DNA of 64,000 nt from Fredinandcohnia onubensis (GTDB taxonomy: Bacteria; Bacillota; Bacilli; Bacillales; Bacillaceae_L). The stretch covers positions 62,001-126,000 of the forward strand of contig NZ_NSEB01000004.1 of the NCBI RefSeq assembly GCF_002734215.1, read 5' to 3'. Shown here one piece after another: positions 8,671 to 16,610 of the stretch. Each line of letters starts with the position of its first letter. Positions within the stretch are counted from its first letter, which is position 1. The translations under genes and the position numbers were made by a program. A model generated the notes under the pieces. That model did not search any database. It worked only from the letters and a program-made list of their open reading frames with translations, and was not told where the DNA came from.

Positions 8671-9573
8671 ATGGAGTTATTATTAATTGTTTTACCTGCA
8701 TTCCTAATATTCACTACAGGATTTATTGGGCAAAAGGCCCTCAAATTTGATATTAAATCGATTTCAAAGTTATCTCTATATTTGTTATTACCTTTTTTAA
8801 CATTTGATACGTTTTATACGAATCAATTAAACGCGGATTATTTTTATATGTTTGTTTTTACAGTAATACTTACTATTATGTTAGTCGGTTTTACCTTCTT
8901 GACTGGAAAGCTATTAAAGGTAGATCGACCACATATGTCTGCCTTGCAGCTAGGGAGTATTTTTCCGAACAGCGGGAATTATGGAGCGCCAGTGGCATTA
9001 TTTGCATTTGGAGCGTTGGCCTTTGATTATGCCATCATTATAATGGTGATTCATGCCTTTTTAATCAATTCTTTGGGCATTTTTCTTGCATCCCTCGGTG
9101 GGGAAAACTCATCTGGACTAAAAGGGGCATTAATTCGGTTAATCCGTATGCCGGTCATGTACGGTGCTATACTAGGGATAATCTTTCAGATTGCTAATAT
9201 ACCATTACCATCCACGATCATAGATGGAATAAGTATGGTAGGGAGTGCATCCATTCCAGTCGTAATGTTAATTCTAGGAATGCAATTGGCTGAAATCAAA
9301 CCACAAAAATTCAATATAAAATATGTGAGTAGTATTACACTATTACGTATGGTCGTCTCACCGCTTCTTGCTGTGGCTTTAGTTCAGATCATGCCCGTTA
9401 GTGAGCTCATTAAACAGGTTTTTATTCTCTTGGCTGCCATGCCAGTCGCAGCAAATACAACCATGTTAGCTGTCCAATTCGATTGCAAACCAGATTTAAT
9501 CTCATTTACAACCTTAGTTACAACTTTGCTTAGCTTGATTTCAATTCCTTTCGTAATCTTTTTGCTTGGTTAA
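8671..9573 (+). CDS. AEC family transporter (auxin efflux carrier-like permease)
   Basis: A 300-residue membrane protein with about ten hydrophobic segments in the pattern of the AEC family, secondary transporters that move organic acids such as malate or malonate and other anions. The diagnostic loop FPNSGNYGAPVALF is near residue 97 and its C-terminal counterpart is AAMPVAANTTMLAVQFDC. The ATG has GGAAGG upstream. The gene appears to be a single unit between terminator-like sequence and a 290-bp gap. Its place next to organic-acid catabolism makes an organic-acid substrate plausible, but this is not shown by sequence. Confidence 0.85.
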   Translation: MELLLIVLPAFLIFTTGFIGQKALKFDIKSISKLSLYLLLPFLTFDTFYTNQLNADYFYMFVFTVILTIMLVGFTFLTGKLLKVDRPHMSALQLGSIFPNSGNYGAPVALFAFGALAFDYAIIIMVIHAFLINSLGIFLASLGGENSSGLKGALIRLIRMPVMYGAILGIIFQIANIPLPSTIIDGISMVGSASIPVVMLILGMQLAEIKPQKFNIKYVSSITLLRMVVSPLLAVALVQIMPVSELIKQVFILLAAMPVAANTTMLAVQFDCKPDLISFTTLVTTLLSLISIPFVIFLLG

Positions 9574-9861
9574 TTGGTAATGAACTGTTATCTCGTTAGA
9601 TTACATTGCTAGAAATGAGATAGATGCGAATATTTATTCTTTGAGCTGCATATTTAACGACGTCTAAATTATTAATGTGTTGTACTCTACAAGTGTCTTT
9701 TGGAATCGATTATATATTGAGATCGTGAATTTTTATGCAGGAAAAATAACCCTTTTTGTAGAATATTGTAATTTATTGTTGATACCATTTAGTAGTAAAC
9801 ATTGAATTTATAAGATATCCAACGTGGTTTACGATATTCGAAAGAAGGTAAGGGAAAAGAA
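9574..9861. other. Intergenic region without recognisable gene
   Basis: About 290 bp of AT-rich sequence. I see no open frame with a binding site and no strong hairpin. It must hold the promoter of the small gene at 9862 unless that gene is not real. Confidence 0.5.
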
Positions 9862-10134
9862 ATGGAAAGAATACTAACTTTGAGTAACGATGAGAAATCA
9901 GACTTATTAAATCTGGTAAATGGGAGACTGGAAACAAAAAATAGACTATTAAAGTTAATCCTAATGAACCCAGACAAAAATATGGATGTTTTGGAGCGGC
10001 GTAAAAAGCAATCTCGATATGAAGAACAAATTTATCTACTTGAGGATATAAAAGGTAGGGTTATCTCCTGTACGAGTACAGAAGACATTCAAAGGATTAA
10101 TACTATGATTGATTACTATAAATCAATAGATTGA
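9862..10134 (+). CDS. Small helical protein of unknown function
   Basis: A 90-residue, charged protein with no recognised family. It is predicted by eye to be helical: segments rich in Leu and Lys/Glu (SNDEKSDLLNLVNGRLETKN, then ERRKKQSRYEEQIYLLEDIK) suggest a coiled coil or helix bundle. There is no signal peptide or membrane segment. The binding site before the ATG is weak (AAGGGAAAAGA). It resembles in size and character other small cytosolic Bacillus proteins, but I cannot name one. Its stop codon lies 4 bp from a full repeat element. Confidence 0.55.
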   Translation: MERILTLSNDEKSDLLNLVNGRLETKNRLLKLILMNPDKNMDVLERRKKQSRYEEQIYLLEDIKGRVISCTSTEDIQRINTMIDYYKSID

Positions 10135-10138
10135 AGGA

Positions 10139-10212
10139 ATGGGACGGAGGGACAGGTCCCTCGTCCCAATAGGAAAAAAACGGTAGGTCGCAGGACCTGT
10201 CCCCGTGACCCA
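10139..10212. repeat. Dispersed GGGACA inverted-repeat element, full copy between convergent genes
   Basis: GGGACGGAGGGACAGGTCCC with TCGTCCC, then GACCTGTCCCCGTGACCCA. It fills the gap between the stop of the gene ending at 10134 and the stop of the leftward gene at 10213, abutting the latter directly. Confidence 0.92.
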
Positions 10213-11340
10213 CTACTGGGTTGCTTTTATTTGATTCGGTTCATTTTTTTCTGGAAGTGGAATGAAGTCTGATGTTAATGTGTCTCCCAGGTTAATTTCA
10301 TGTTCTGAATATCCCCTAAAATTTATTTGATAAAAGCTTGGATTATCTTCCCAGACATCCTTTGGTAATGTTACGACAAAGGTACCGTCTCGTTGTGGAA
10401 CTGTAATGGAATAGTTTGTGTTATTGTGAGTGTTCAAGCCAATTAACACGCCTTTATAGAGAGCGCCCTTGGCATCTGTCGCAACAAGAGTAGGCGGTTC
10501 GTCCTTAATGATGGTTCCTTCTTCAGGCAGTACTATATCAAGCTTTATTCCAAAATCGTCAGGAAAAAGAAATGCTTTTCCCTCAGGTAAGGTGTACGTG
10601 ATATTCTTGCTTGGCACATACACGTTTAAATAATGGTTTTCATCGTCTTCGGGTATGTAGTACATGGCATATTCTCCATTTTCGTTACTAGGGTCAGACA
10701 TTGAAAATCCTTCCACACCGTCACGACGAATGTTAACCGTAGCTCCTTCAACAGGATTTCCGTTTGAGTCTTTAATGGTTCCGATAATCGGGAATTTCTC
10801 TACTCCGAACTTTGGAAACTCTTCACCTTCATTTAAAACCGCGCGAGCAAATACATCTACTAAACGATTATCTTCTTTATTTTCCTCCACTTTATCGATT
10901 TCGATTGGAAAATAAACCATTAATTCCTGTTCTAATGCTAATAAGTCCTTTTTCAGTTCTTCAGATAAAGCTTTCCCATTAATAGTTGCCTCATCTAGGG
11001 ATGAAACATGAACGATATCTCTTTCAATAATGTTGGTATCTAATAGAATCGAGAATTCGCCATTGGCATCTGTAGTCGTTTTTCTTTTATTCGACACTTG
11101 AATGACAGCATCCATAACAGGCTTGTCATCTACCGAAAGTTTCCCCTTTGTGAGCTTTTGATGGGAACTATCCATTTTCCAGCTCTCGTATGGGAACATG
11201 TTTTGTTCCAATTTTAAAGAGACTTTGGCAATTTGGGACTCTTTTTCACCCGTTTTTTCACCACTATTCATACAAGCCGAAAGAACTAAAGTAAAAATGG
11301 TTACAAAAAGTAAATGCAGGTATTTAGATCCTCTTTTCAT
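10213..11340 (-). CDS. Lipoprotein with two carboxypeptidase-regulatory-like (Ig-like) domains
   Basis: A 375-residue lipoprotein: a signal peptide ending in LVLSAC at residues 18-23 predicts lipidation at Cys23 and anchoring on the outer face of the membrane. Two beta-sandwich domains of the carboxypeptidase D regulatory type are visible: one with VMDAVIQVSNKRKTTTDANG (about residue 75), the other with GTIKDSNGNPVEGATVNIRR (about residue 188). Such domains bind or stiffen rather than catalyse. No enzymatic motif is visible. The gene is transcribed away from the PQQ-CuA lipoprotein gene, and the divergent 217-bp gap holds both promoters. Function unknown; a surface adhesin or accessory to the neighbouring quinoprotein are both possible. 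Confidence 0.75.
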   Translation of the reverse strand: MKRGSKYLHLLFVTIFTLVLSACMNSGEKTGEKESQIAKVSLKLEQNMFPYESWKMDSSHQKLTKGKLSVDDKPVMDAVIQVSNKRKTTTDANGEFSILLDTNIIERDIVHVSSLDEATINGKALSEELKKDLLALEQELMVYFPIEIDKVEENKEDNRLVDVFARAVLNEGEEFPKFGVEKFPIIGTIKDSNGNPVEGATVNIRRDGVEGFSMSDPSNENGEYAMYYIPEDDENHYLNVYVPSKNITYTLPEGKAFLFPDDFGIKLDIVLPEEGTIIKDEPPTLVATDAKGALYKGVLIGLNTHNNTNYSITVPQRDGTFVVTLPKDVWEDNPSFYQINFRGYSEHEINLGDTLTSDFIPLPEKNEPNQIKATQ

Positions 11341-11557
11341 GTTAATTCCTCCTAATTACATAGTCTGAAGGTGAAACGCTATGCCAAAAGAACTATTCTG
11401 TCCTATGAAACGCCTATATCCCTACATCTATACACATTTGATAAAGAAAAAGAACTATTTTGAAAAAACTAAATATTGAATAATTTTAAGTGACATCTAA
11501 TATACATGTTCTTGAAATGTAATTGTTAGAAAATTTTAATAATAGGAGGGATTTAGA

Positions 11558-13606
11558 TTGGGAAAAAAGTTAAGGTTTAGTACTGCTATTATAGCCTCTG
11601 CCATGTTGATGTTAGCTGCATGTCAGTCACAGCCCGAAGTAAAAGAGCCTGAAGAAAAGGAGCCTCCGAAAAAAATAGAAGAAAAGGTTGAGGAAAAAGA
11701 GGTGAATGAGGACTTTCCGTCATTTGGTTACGACTTAGGACTAACTCGACATGTTCCCTTTGATGAAATTACGAAAGAAAACGTGAAGGAACTAGGTCTT
11801 ATTTGGAGTAAAAAATTTAAAGAAATCAATCCAGATATTCCGAATGGTAACCAAAATTACCCGGTTGTCGTTGATGGGGTTGCTTACGTGACAACAAGCA
11901 TGAACTTTGTGTATGCCTTTGATGCATTAACTGGTGATGTCATTTGGGAGTGGGTTCCTCCTAAAGAAATCACTGAGAATGCTGAACGCACAGGTATGCC
12001 AAATTCTAACCGTGGTGTTGCTGTTGCAGATGGTAAAGTTTTTATGATTACAAATAATGTTGGGGTAGTATCCATTGATCAAAAAACAGGCGAAACCATT
12101 AATTATGTGAAAATTAGTGAATTCTATCCTGATGTCACACCTGAAAATGGATACTATGAAACAACAGCACCAACTTACTTTGACGGGAAAATTTTTGTGG
12201 GTTCATCAGGTGGTGATAACGGTGTTCGTGGTTTTGAAATGGCATTTAATGCTAGTGATTTAACACCAGCATGGGATGAACCATTCTGGACTGTGCCGCC
12301 AAAAGGTGAAGATTGGTTAGCAGATGGGTTATTTGGTGGTGGTGGAGCTGTTTGGATGGCACCAAGTGTTGACGAAGAAACAGGAACACTTTATTTCTCT
12401 GCGGGAAATCCAGCACCTGACTTTTATGGTGAAAAACGACCTGGTGCAAACCCACATACAAACTCCGTACTGGCAGTCGACGCGGATACGGGGAAATTAA
12501 AATGGGCGCAACAACAAATATCTCATGATCTTTGGGACTATGATACAGCCGATAGCCCAACCGTTTATACTGCAACCATTAATGGTGATAAACGCCGTGT
12601 TGTTGCTGTTGGTACAAAAGGTGGGGAATGGTTCGTCTATGATGCCAAATCAGGAGATTCAATCTATAAAAATGTACCATTTGCTAAAATTGATCATCCC
12701 GACCCTACACCAGAAGGTACATTGGTTTATCCAGGTATTTTAGGTGGCCAAAACTATGCACCGAATACGTATGATCCGGTATTAAATTATGATCTAATCC
12801 CTTCTATTGAACAAGGTGCCATTCTTAAAGTCGCTAAAAATGAAGAAGAAGCTTCCGAAGTTGGTAAAGGCGGAGCCCAAGCCATGGGTACATCCTACGC
12901 ACCACCTGCCGATGAAGACGCGTATGGTACCATTACCGCTTTTGACTTAAACACAGGGAAACAAGTATGGCAAATTGAAACGCCGGATGCGCAGCGCGGA
13001 GGTTTAACAAGTACAGCTGCTGGCCTTACTTTCTATGGTGAATTAGATGGTAAAGTAAATGCGTTAGATACGGCAACAGGTGAGATTCTGTGGACCTATC
13101 AAACAACAGGTCAAACCATCTCAGCTGCACCATCTATTTTCGTAATAGATGGTAAACAATATATCATGATCACGTCAGCGGGTAGCGATCCTCAAGTATT
13201 TGTATTTGCTTTAGGTGGAGAGCCATCACAAGCTGAAGCAGGAGAAACGGAAGAAGCTGGGGACCCACATGCAGCCCATGAAGAAGAAAAAAATGAAGAG
13301 CCTAGCACATCAGAACCTGCTACCACTGAAGCAAATGGTAAAGTCATCGAAATAAATCTTACTGCGAAGAATTTCGAATTTGATCCTCAAGAAGTTCAAG
13401 CAAAAGTAGGGGATACCATTCGCTTCACAATGAATAATGATTCTGGACTACACGGTATCGCTCTTGATGAATTTGGAATGAACCTTAAAGAAGGCGAAAC
13501 CTTTGAATTCGTGGTCACAAAAGCCGGAGAATTCCAATACTACTGCAGCATCCCATGTGGCCCAGGCCACGACAACATGACCGGAACTCTAATCGTAACT
13601 GAATAA
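11558..13606 (+). CDS. PQQ-dependent-type beta-propeller dehydrogenase fused to a CuA-like cupredoxin, lipoprotein
   Basis: 682 residues. A lipobox (LMLAAC, Cys22) predicts outer-membrane-leaflet anchoring after secretion, followed by a Glu/Lys linker. Residues about 50-565 form a quinoprotein alcohol-dehydrogenase-like propeller with repeated tryptophan-docking strands (AFDALTGDVIWEW, AVDADTGKLKWAQQQ, AFDLNTGKQVWQIE). HDLWDYD at 324-329 holds the expected catalytic Asp327 plus Asp329. The adjacent Cys-Cys disulfide of methanol-type enzymes is absent. An acidic linker leads to a C-terminal cupredoxin (about 595-682) with His632 and CSIPCGPGHDNM at 663-674, the exact C-x3-C-x3-H-x2-M spacing of a binuclear CuA site as in cytochrome oxidase subunit II. 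TTG start with GGAGGG. Electron transfer from quinone cofactor to CuA is inferred. Confidence 0.85.
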   Translation: MGKKLRFSTAIIASAMLMLAACQSQPEVKEPEEKEPPKKIEEKVEEKEVNEDFPSFGYDLGLTRHVPFDEITKENVKELGLIWSKKFKEINPDIPNGNQNYPVVVDGVAYVTTSMNFVYAFDALTGDVIWEWVPPKEITENAERTGMPNSNRGVAVADGKVFMITNNVGVVSIDQKTGETINYVKISEFYPDVTPENGYYETTAPTYFDGKIFVGSSGGDNGVRGFEMAFNASDLTPAWDEPFWTVPPKGEDWLADGLFGGGGAVWMAPSVDEETGTLYFSAGNPAPDFYGEKRPGANPHTNSVLAVDADTGKLKWAQQQISHDLWDYDTADSPTVYTATINGDKRRVVAVGTKGGEWFVYDAKSGDSIYKNVPFAKIDHPDPTPEGTLVYPGILGGQNYAPNTYDPVLNYDLIPSIEQGAILKVAKNEEEASEVGKGGAQAMGTSYAPPADEDAYGTITAFDLNTGKQVWQIETPDAQRGGLTSTAAGLTFYGELDGKVNALDTATGEILWTYQTTGQTISAAPSIFVIDGKQYIMITSAGSDPQVFVFALGGEPSQAEAGETEEAGDPHAAHEEEKNEEPSTSEPATTEANGKVIEINLTAKNFEFDPQEVQAKVGDTIRFTMNNDSGLHGIALDEFGMNLKEGETFEFVVTKAGEFQYYCSIPCGPGHDNMTGTLIVTE

Positions 13607-13670
13607 AGGGGCACAGGGATCTGTGAACTATACCTCAAATTTTAGACTGTTATAAAAAGGCTCAGGCTGT

Positions 13671-13710
13671 TAAAAGATGATTCCGGTTATGAACCGGGGT
13701 CATCTTTTTT
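13671..13710 (+). terminator. Rho-independent terminator after the PQQ-CuA gene
   Basis: AAAAGATGATTCCGGTT pairs with AACCGGGGTCATCTTTT across a three-base loop, ending in a T-run. It is about 65 bp after the stop codon. Confidence 0.85.
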
Positions 13711-13816
13711 AATTCCCATTGATATCGTTTAATAGTGTGGAACTTTTAATAGAAAATAGAGTTCTTGGCAAGCAAACAAATACTATTAAACAACAAGTTT
13801 AATAGTAAATAGGAAG

Positions 13817-13840
13817 GGTCTAAACTAAACTGTTTAGACC
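13817..13840. terminator. Hairpin at the end of the gntR gene
   Basis: GGTCTAAAC and GTTTAGACC form a perfect 9-bp stem with a six-base loop, 15 bp beyond the leftward gntR stop codon. It has no strong T-run, so termination is only likely. Confidence 0.5.
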
Positions 13841-13854
13841 TAATTTAAGTGAGT

Positions 13855-14553
13855 TTATTTTAATTGTTTATAAAATTTCTTTGCCCCAGTAAAATTTAAA
13901 TCAATAGCTTCCTTTACCTCTTCAAGATTGCGTTGTTTAATGGCTTTAATTAATTTTGTACGAGAGTTAATACTGTTCTCCCGTGCACCAGGGACATTTA
14001 AGATTTTTACCATAGATTGATGGCGAAGATGGACAATAGTCTGCATTAACTTGTTATAGATTTTATTGCCGCTACATGAACCCATATATAGATCAAAGTC
14101 GTCTAATAACCGTTGAAATTCCTCTTTGTTATTTTTTGGTGAGTTCTTTAATTCTTTCATAATATTATCTAAAACTGTAATCTCATTTTCTGTCATTCGA
14201 TCAGCAGCTTCTAAATAAACCTCAGACTCAATTAACTTCCTTGCAGCATAAACTTCCTCCAAATTATTCACTTCATTATGATACATCCAAAGAATAGTCT
14301 CAGCGGGCAGTACAGACTCTTTAGCGCTTACAAAACTGCCTTCACCTGGTTTGATTTCTATCAAGCCAATAAGTGCAAGGGCTCTTAGAGACTCTCGTAT
14401 TCGTCCTCTATTTACCTGGAATTCTTCTGCTAATAATCGTTCATTTGGAAGTTTGTCTCCGGGTTTTAATTCATTTGAGATAATCCATGATGCAACTTGT
14501 TCTAAAATTTGCTCAGTTAAAGTTACTCTTTTAATTGGATTGATTTTTACCAT
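13855..14553 (-). CDS. FadR-subfamily GntR transcriptional regulator
   Basis: A 232-residue regulator: an N-terminal winged helix (PGDKLPNERLLAEEFQVNRG with IRESLRALALIGLIEIKPGEGSFV) and a C-terminal all-helical FCD domain (about residues 80-232), whose family usually binds organic acids through a metal. The visible FCD ligand pattern includes DDFDLYMGSCSGNKIY and the late LIKAIKQRNLEEVKEAID. ATG 14553 lies 7 bp from AAGGGTG and is preferred over GTG 14562. The gene is divergent from the UxaA-type/TRAP operon. Three TGGTNNNACCA sites in the gap, typical of FadR-type GntR proteins, suggest it represses both directions until an acid inducer binds (inference). Confidence 0.88.
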   Translation of the reverse strand: MVKINPIKRVTLTEQILEQVASWIISNELKPGDKLPNERLLAEEFQVNRGRIRESLRALALIGLIEIKPGEGSFVSAKESVLPAETILWMYHNEVNNLEEVYAARKLIESEVYLEAADRMTENEITVLDNIMKELKNSPKNNKEEFQRLLDDFDLYMGSCSGNKIYNKLMQTIVHLRHQSMVKILNVPGARENSINSRTKLIKAIKQRNLEEVKEAIDLNFTGAKKFYKQLK

Positions 14554-14584
14554 ATACAACACCCTTAGTGAATGAAATTTTTAT

Positions 14585-14595
14585 TGGTACCACCA
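14585..14595. promoter_or_regulatory. GntR/FadR-type operator 1 (TGGTACCACCA)
   Basis: A perfect TGGT-N3-ACCA palindrome 32 bp upstream of the gntR start, suited to autorepression. Confidence 0.6.
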
Positions 14596-14772
14596 GAATA
14601 CCATAATGTAAGCAAGAATAGAATTAAAATGATTAGGAATACTCATAGCAAATATTTCATGGGTAAAAAGAGTAGGCAAGAAGGGAATGATACTGTATTA
14701 ATAAATTAATTAATTTAAAAAAGTTAGAAAATTTGTTGAAAACAAAAAAGTTACGTGATAACATCTAGTTAC

Positions 14773-14783
14773 TGGTACTACCA
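14773..14783. promoter_or_regulatory. GntR/FadR-type operator 2 (TGGTACTACCA)
   Basis: Same half-sites as operator 1, in the middle of the divergent gap. It shares the flank ACTGGTACTACCA with site 3 and probably overlaps the promoter of the rightward operon. Confidence 0.65.
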
Positions 14784-14889
14784 CCGTATATTTTTCATAT
14801 TTTATGAAAGCGGTTTATTGATAGTAACACTTATAAAAATAATAGCCTAAGGAGGGTTTCGAATAAATATTCTGTAGTTATGTTTTTTT

Positions 14890-15018
14890 ATGTTTACTGG
14901 TACTACCATGGTACTAGGGGACTATACTCAAATGCTACATAATCTTAAAGAAACGGAAAATCTAAATGTTTATGCTAGTGAAACCTTGGAAGCCTTTAAA
15001 ACTACGATTTATCAATAA
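14890..15018 (+). CDS. Short unrecognised frame, possible gene remnant
   Basis: 42 codons starting MFTGTTMVLG and ending AFKTTIYQ, just before the SAF-domain gene. The later part (DYTQMLHNLKETENLNVYA) reads like protein rather than random sequence, but I know no family for it. A GGAGGG at 14851 is too far away to serve the ATG. It may be the tail of a lost gene upstream in the operon or chance. Operator 3 overlaps its beginning. Confidence 0.25.
   Translation: MFTGTTMVLGDYTQMLHNLKETENLNVYASETLEAFKTTIYQ
14898..14908. promoter_or_regulatory. GntR/FadR-type operator 3 (TGGTACTACCA)
   Basis: Identical 11-mer to operator 2, 125 bp downstream of it, and followed by a further half-site (ATGGTAC). 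With site 2 it could allow looping or block elongation. Confidence 0.65.
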
Positions 15019-15044
15019 TACCTCAATAAGGAGGATGAGTCAGA

Positions 15045-15356
15045 TTGAGTGAGAAAAAATATAGAACATTAGTCATGCAGCCAACAGATAGTGTCGCGGT
15101 TTCTTTACAAGACATTCCTCAAAACGAAGAGGTAGATGTAGATCTTTCTGGTGAATTATCAAAGAGGATTCTATTAAAAGACGAAATACTTTTTGGTCAT
15201 AAATTCGCCATTAAGGCAATCCAAAAGGGAGAGACTATCTTAAAGTATGGAGAAATCATTGGCAAAGCGATTAGGGATATAGCGGAAGGTGAGCATGTAC
15301 ATGTTCACAATCTTGAAGGAACACGAGGAAGAGGTGACCAAGTTGGAATTAAATAA
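15045..15356 (+). CDS. UxaA-family SAF-domain small subunit (altronate dehydratase / sulfolactate sulfo-lyase alpha type)
   Basis: A 103-residue SAF domain, the small part of UxaA-type altronate dehydratase and of SuyA of (2R)-sulfolactate sulfo-lyase. Features are the opening MQPTDSVAVSLQDI, the core HKFAIKAIQKGETILKYGEIIGKAI, and AEGEHVHVHNLEGTRGRG, which normally precedes the catalytic part. TTG 15045 is the start (AAGGAGG 10 bp upstream; the ATG at 15035 meets a stop after five codons). It overlaps the large-subunit gene by 14 bp, so the two are translationally coupled. In E. coli these are one polypeptide; here they are two. Which acid is dehydrated cannot be read from this subunit. Confidence 0.85.
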   Translation: MSEKKYRTLVMQPTDSVAVSLQDIPQNEEVDVDLSGELSKRILLKDEILFGHKFAIKAIQKGETILKYGEIIGKAIRDIAEGEHVHVHNLEGTRGRGDQVGIK

Positions 15357-16518
15357 TGAAGGAAAATTTTTAGGGTATCGACGTCCAGATGGTAAGGTAG
15401 GGGTGCGAAATCACGTTCTAATTCTACCTACAATTACCTGTGCAACACAAACGGCTCAAAGGATTACTGAACTAGTTCATGGAACAGTGACATTTATTCA
15501 CCAACACGGTTGTGCACAAGTTGGAGTTGATTACGAACAAACATTTAGAACGTACGTAGGTTTAGGGAAAAATCCAAATGTTTATGGTGTTGTGGTATTA
15601 GGGTTAGGCTGTGAAACACATCAGGCAAGAAGTGTTGCGGCAGAAATCGCTAAGTCAGGTAAACCAGTAGTAACAGTGTCGATTCAAGACCATGGAGGTA
15701 CTTTAACTACAATCGCGAAGGGTGCACAAGAAGCAGCAAAACTTGTTCAGGAAGCTTCTGCTCAACCAAGGGAATTATGTGATTTCAGTGAATTAATTAT
15801 TGGTACGGAATGTGGAGGATCCGACGCATGTTCAGGATTATCAGCTAACCCTGCTGTCGGTGCCGTTAGTGATATGATTGTCGAACGAGGTGGAACTTCC
15901 ATTCTAGCAGAAACCACAGAACTAATTGGGGCAGAGCACTTATTGGCAAATCGTGCGGCAAATGACCGGGTGGCGAAACGTGTATACGAGGTCATTGAAG
16001 CTATGGAAAATCGCTCCATTCTCATGGGTGTGGATATTAGAACTGGAAACCCTAGTCCTGGAAATATTGCCGGCGGATTGAGTTCATTAGAAGAAAAATC
16101 ACTGGGAGCAGCAAATAAGGCTGGGAATAGTGAGCTTAAAGAATTAATAGATTACGCAGAAGAACCAACAGAAAAAGGTCTAGTGTGGATGGATACACCA
16201 GGGCATGATATTGAACAATTAACGGGAATGGTTGCTGGTGGTGCCCAAGTTGTCCTGTTTACGAGTGGAAGAGGTACACCAACAGGTTCTCCGATTGCAC
16301 CAGTCATTAAGATTTCAACAAATACCGGTATGTTTGAAAGAATGAGTGACAATATGGACCTAAATGCAGGAACGATAATCGAAGGAACAGAAACGGTCCA
16401 AGAAGTTGGTAAAAGAATATTTGAAGAAATTGCATCAGTTAGTTCCGGAAAATTAACGAAAGCTGAGATATTAAAACAACATGACTTTGGCATCTGGAGA
16501 ATCGGCCCAACTTTCTAA
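15343..16518 (+). CDS. UxaA-family large subunit (altronate/galactarate dehydratase C-terminal type; SuyB-like)
   Basis: About 391 residues of the D-galactarate dehydratase/altronate hydrolase C-terminal family, an Fe-dependent lyase that removes water (altronate, galactarate) or sulfite (sulfolactate). Landmarks are GYRRPDGKVGVRNHVLILPT, HQHGCAQVG, GLGCETHQ, GTECGGSDACSGLSANP and SGRGTPTGSPIAPVIKIS; conserved Cys residues in the GC and CGGSD motifs are probable metal ligands. I chose TTG 15343 with AGAGGTGA upstream; an ATG at 15289 lies within the small subunit frame. With the TRAP system and alcohol dehydrogenase it forms a second acid-degradation operon. A sugar-acid substrate such as altronate is somewhat more likely than sulfolactate because no sulfite export gene is seen. 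Confidence 0.87.
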   Translation: MELNNEGKFLGYRRPDGKVGVRNHVLILPTITCATQTAQRITELVHGTVTFIHQHGCAQVGVDYEQTFRTYVGLGKNPNVYGVVVLGLGCETHQARSVAAEIAKSGKPVVTVSIQDHGGTLTTIAKGAQEAAKLVQEASAQPRELCDFSELIIGTECGGSDACSGLSANPAVGAVSDMIVERGGTSILAETTELIGAEHLLANRAANDRVAKRVYEVIEAMENRSILMGVDIRTGNPSPGNIAGGLSSLEEKSLGAANKAGNSELKELIDYAEEPTEKGLVWMDTPGHDIEQLTGMVAGGAQVVLFTSGRGTPTGSPIAPVIKISTNTGMFERMSDNMDLNAGTIIEGTETVQEVGKRIFEEIASVSSGKLTKAEILKQHDFGIWRIGPTF

Positions 16519-16610
16519 TTTATAAAGTGCAATTTAGCATTTTACTTGATTCCGGAGGGATTACAAGTTTACTTGTTTAGGAATGAATAATATGAAAAAG
16601 GGGTAATCGT

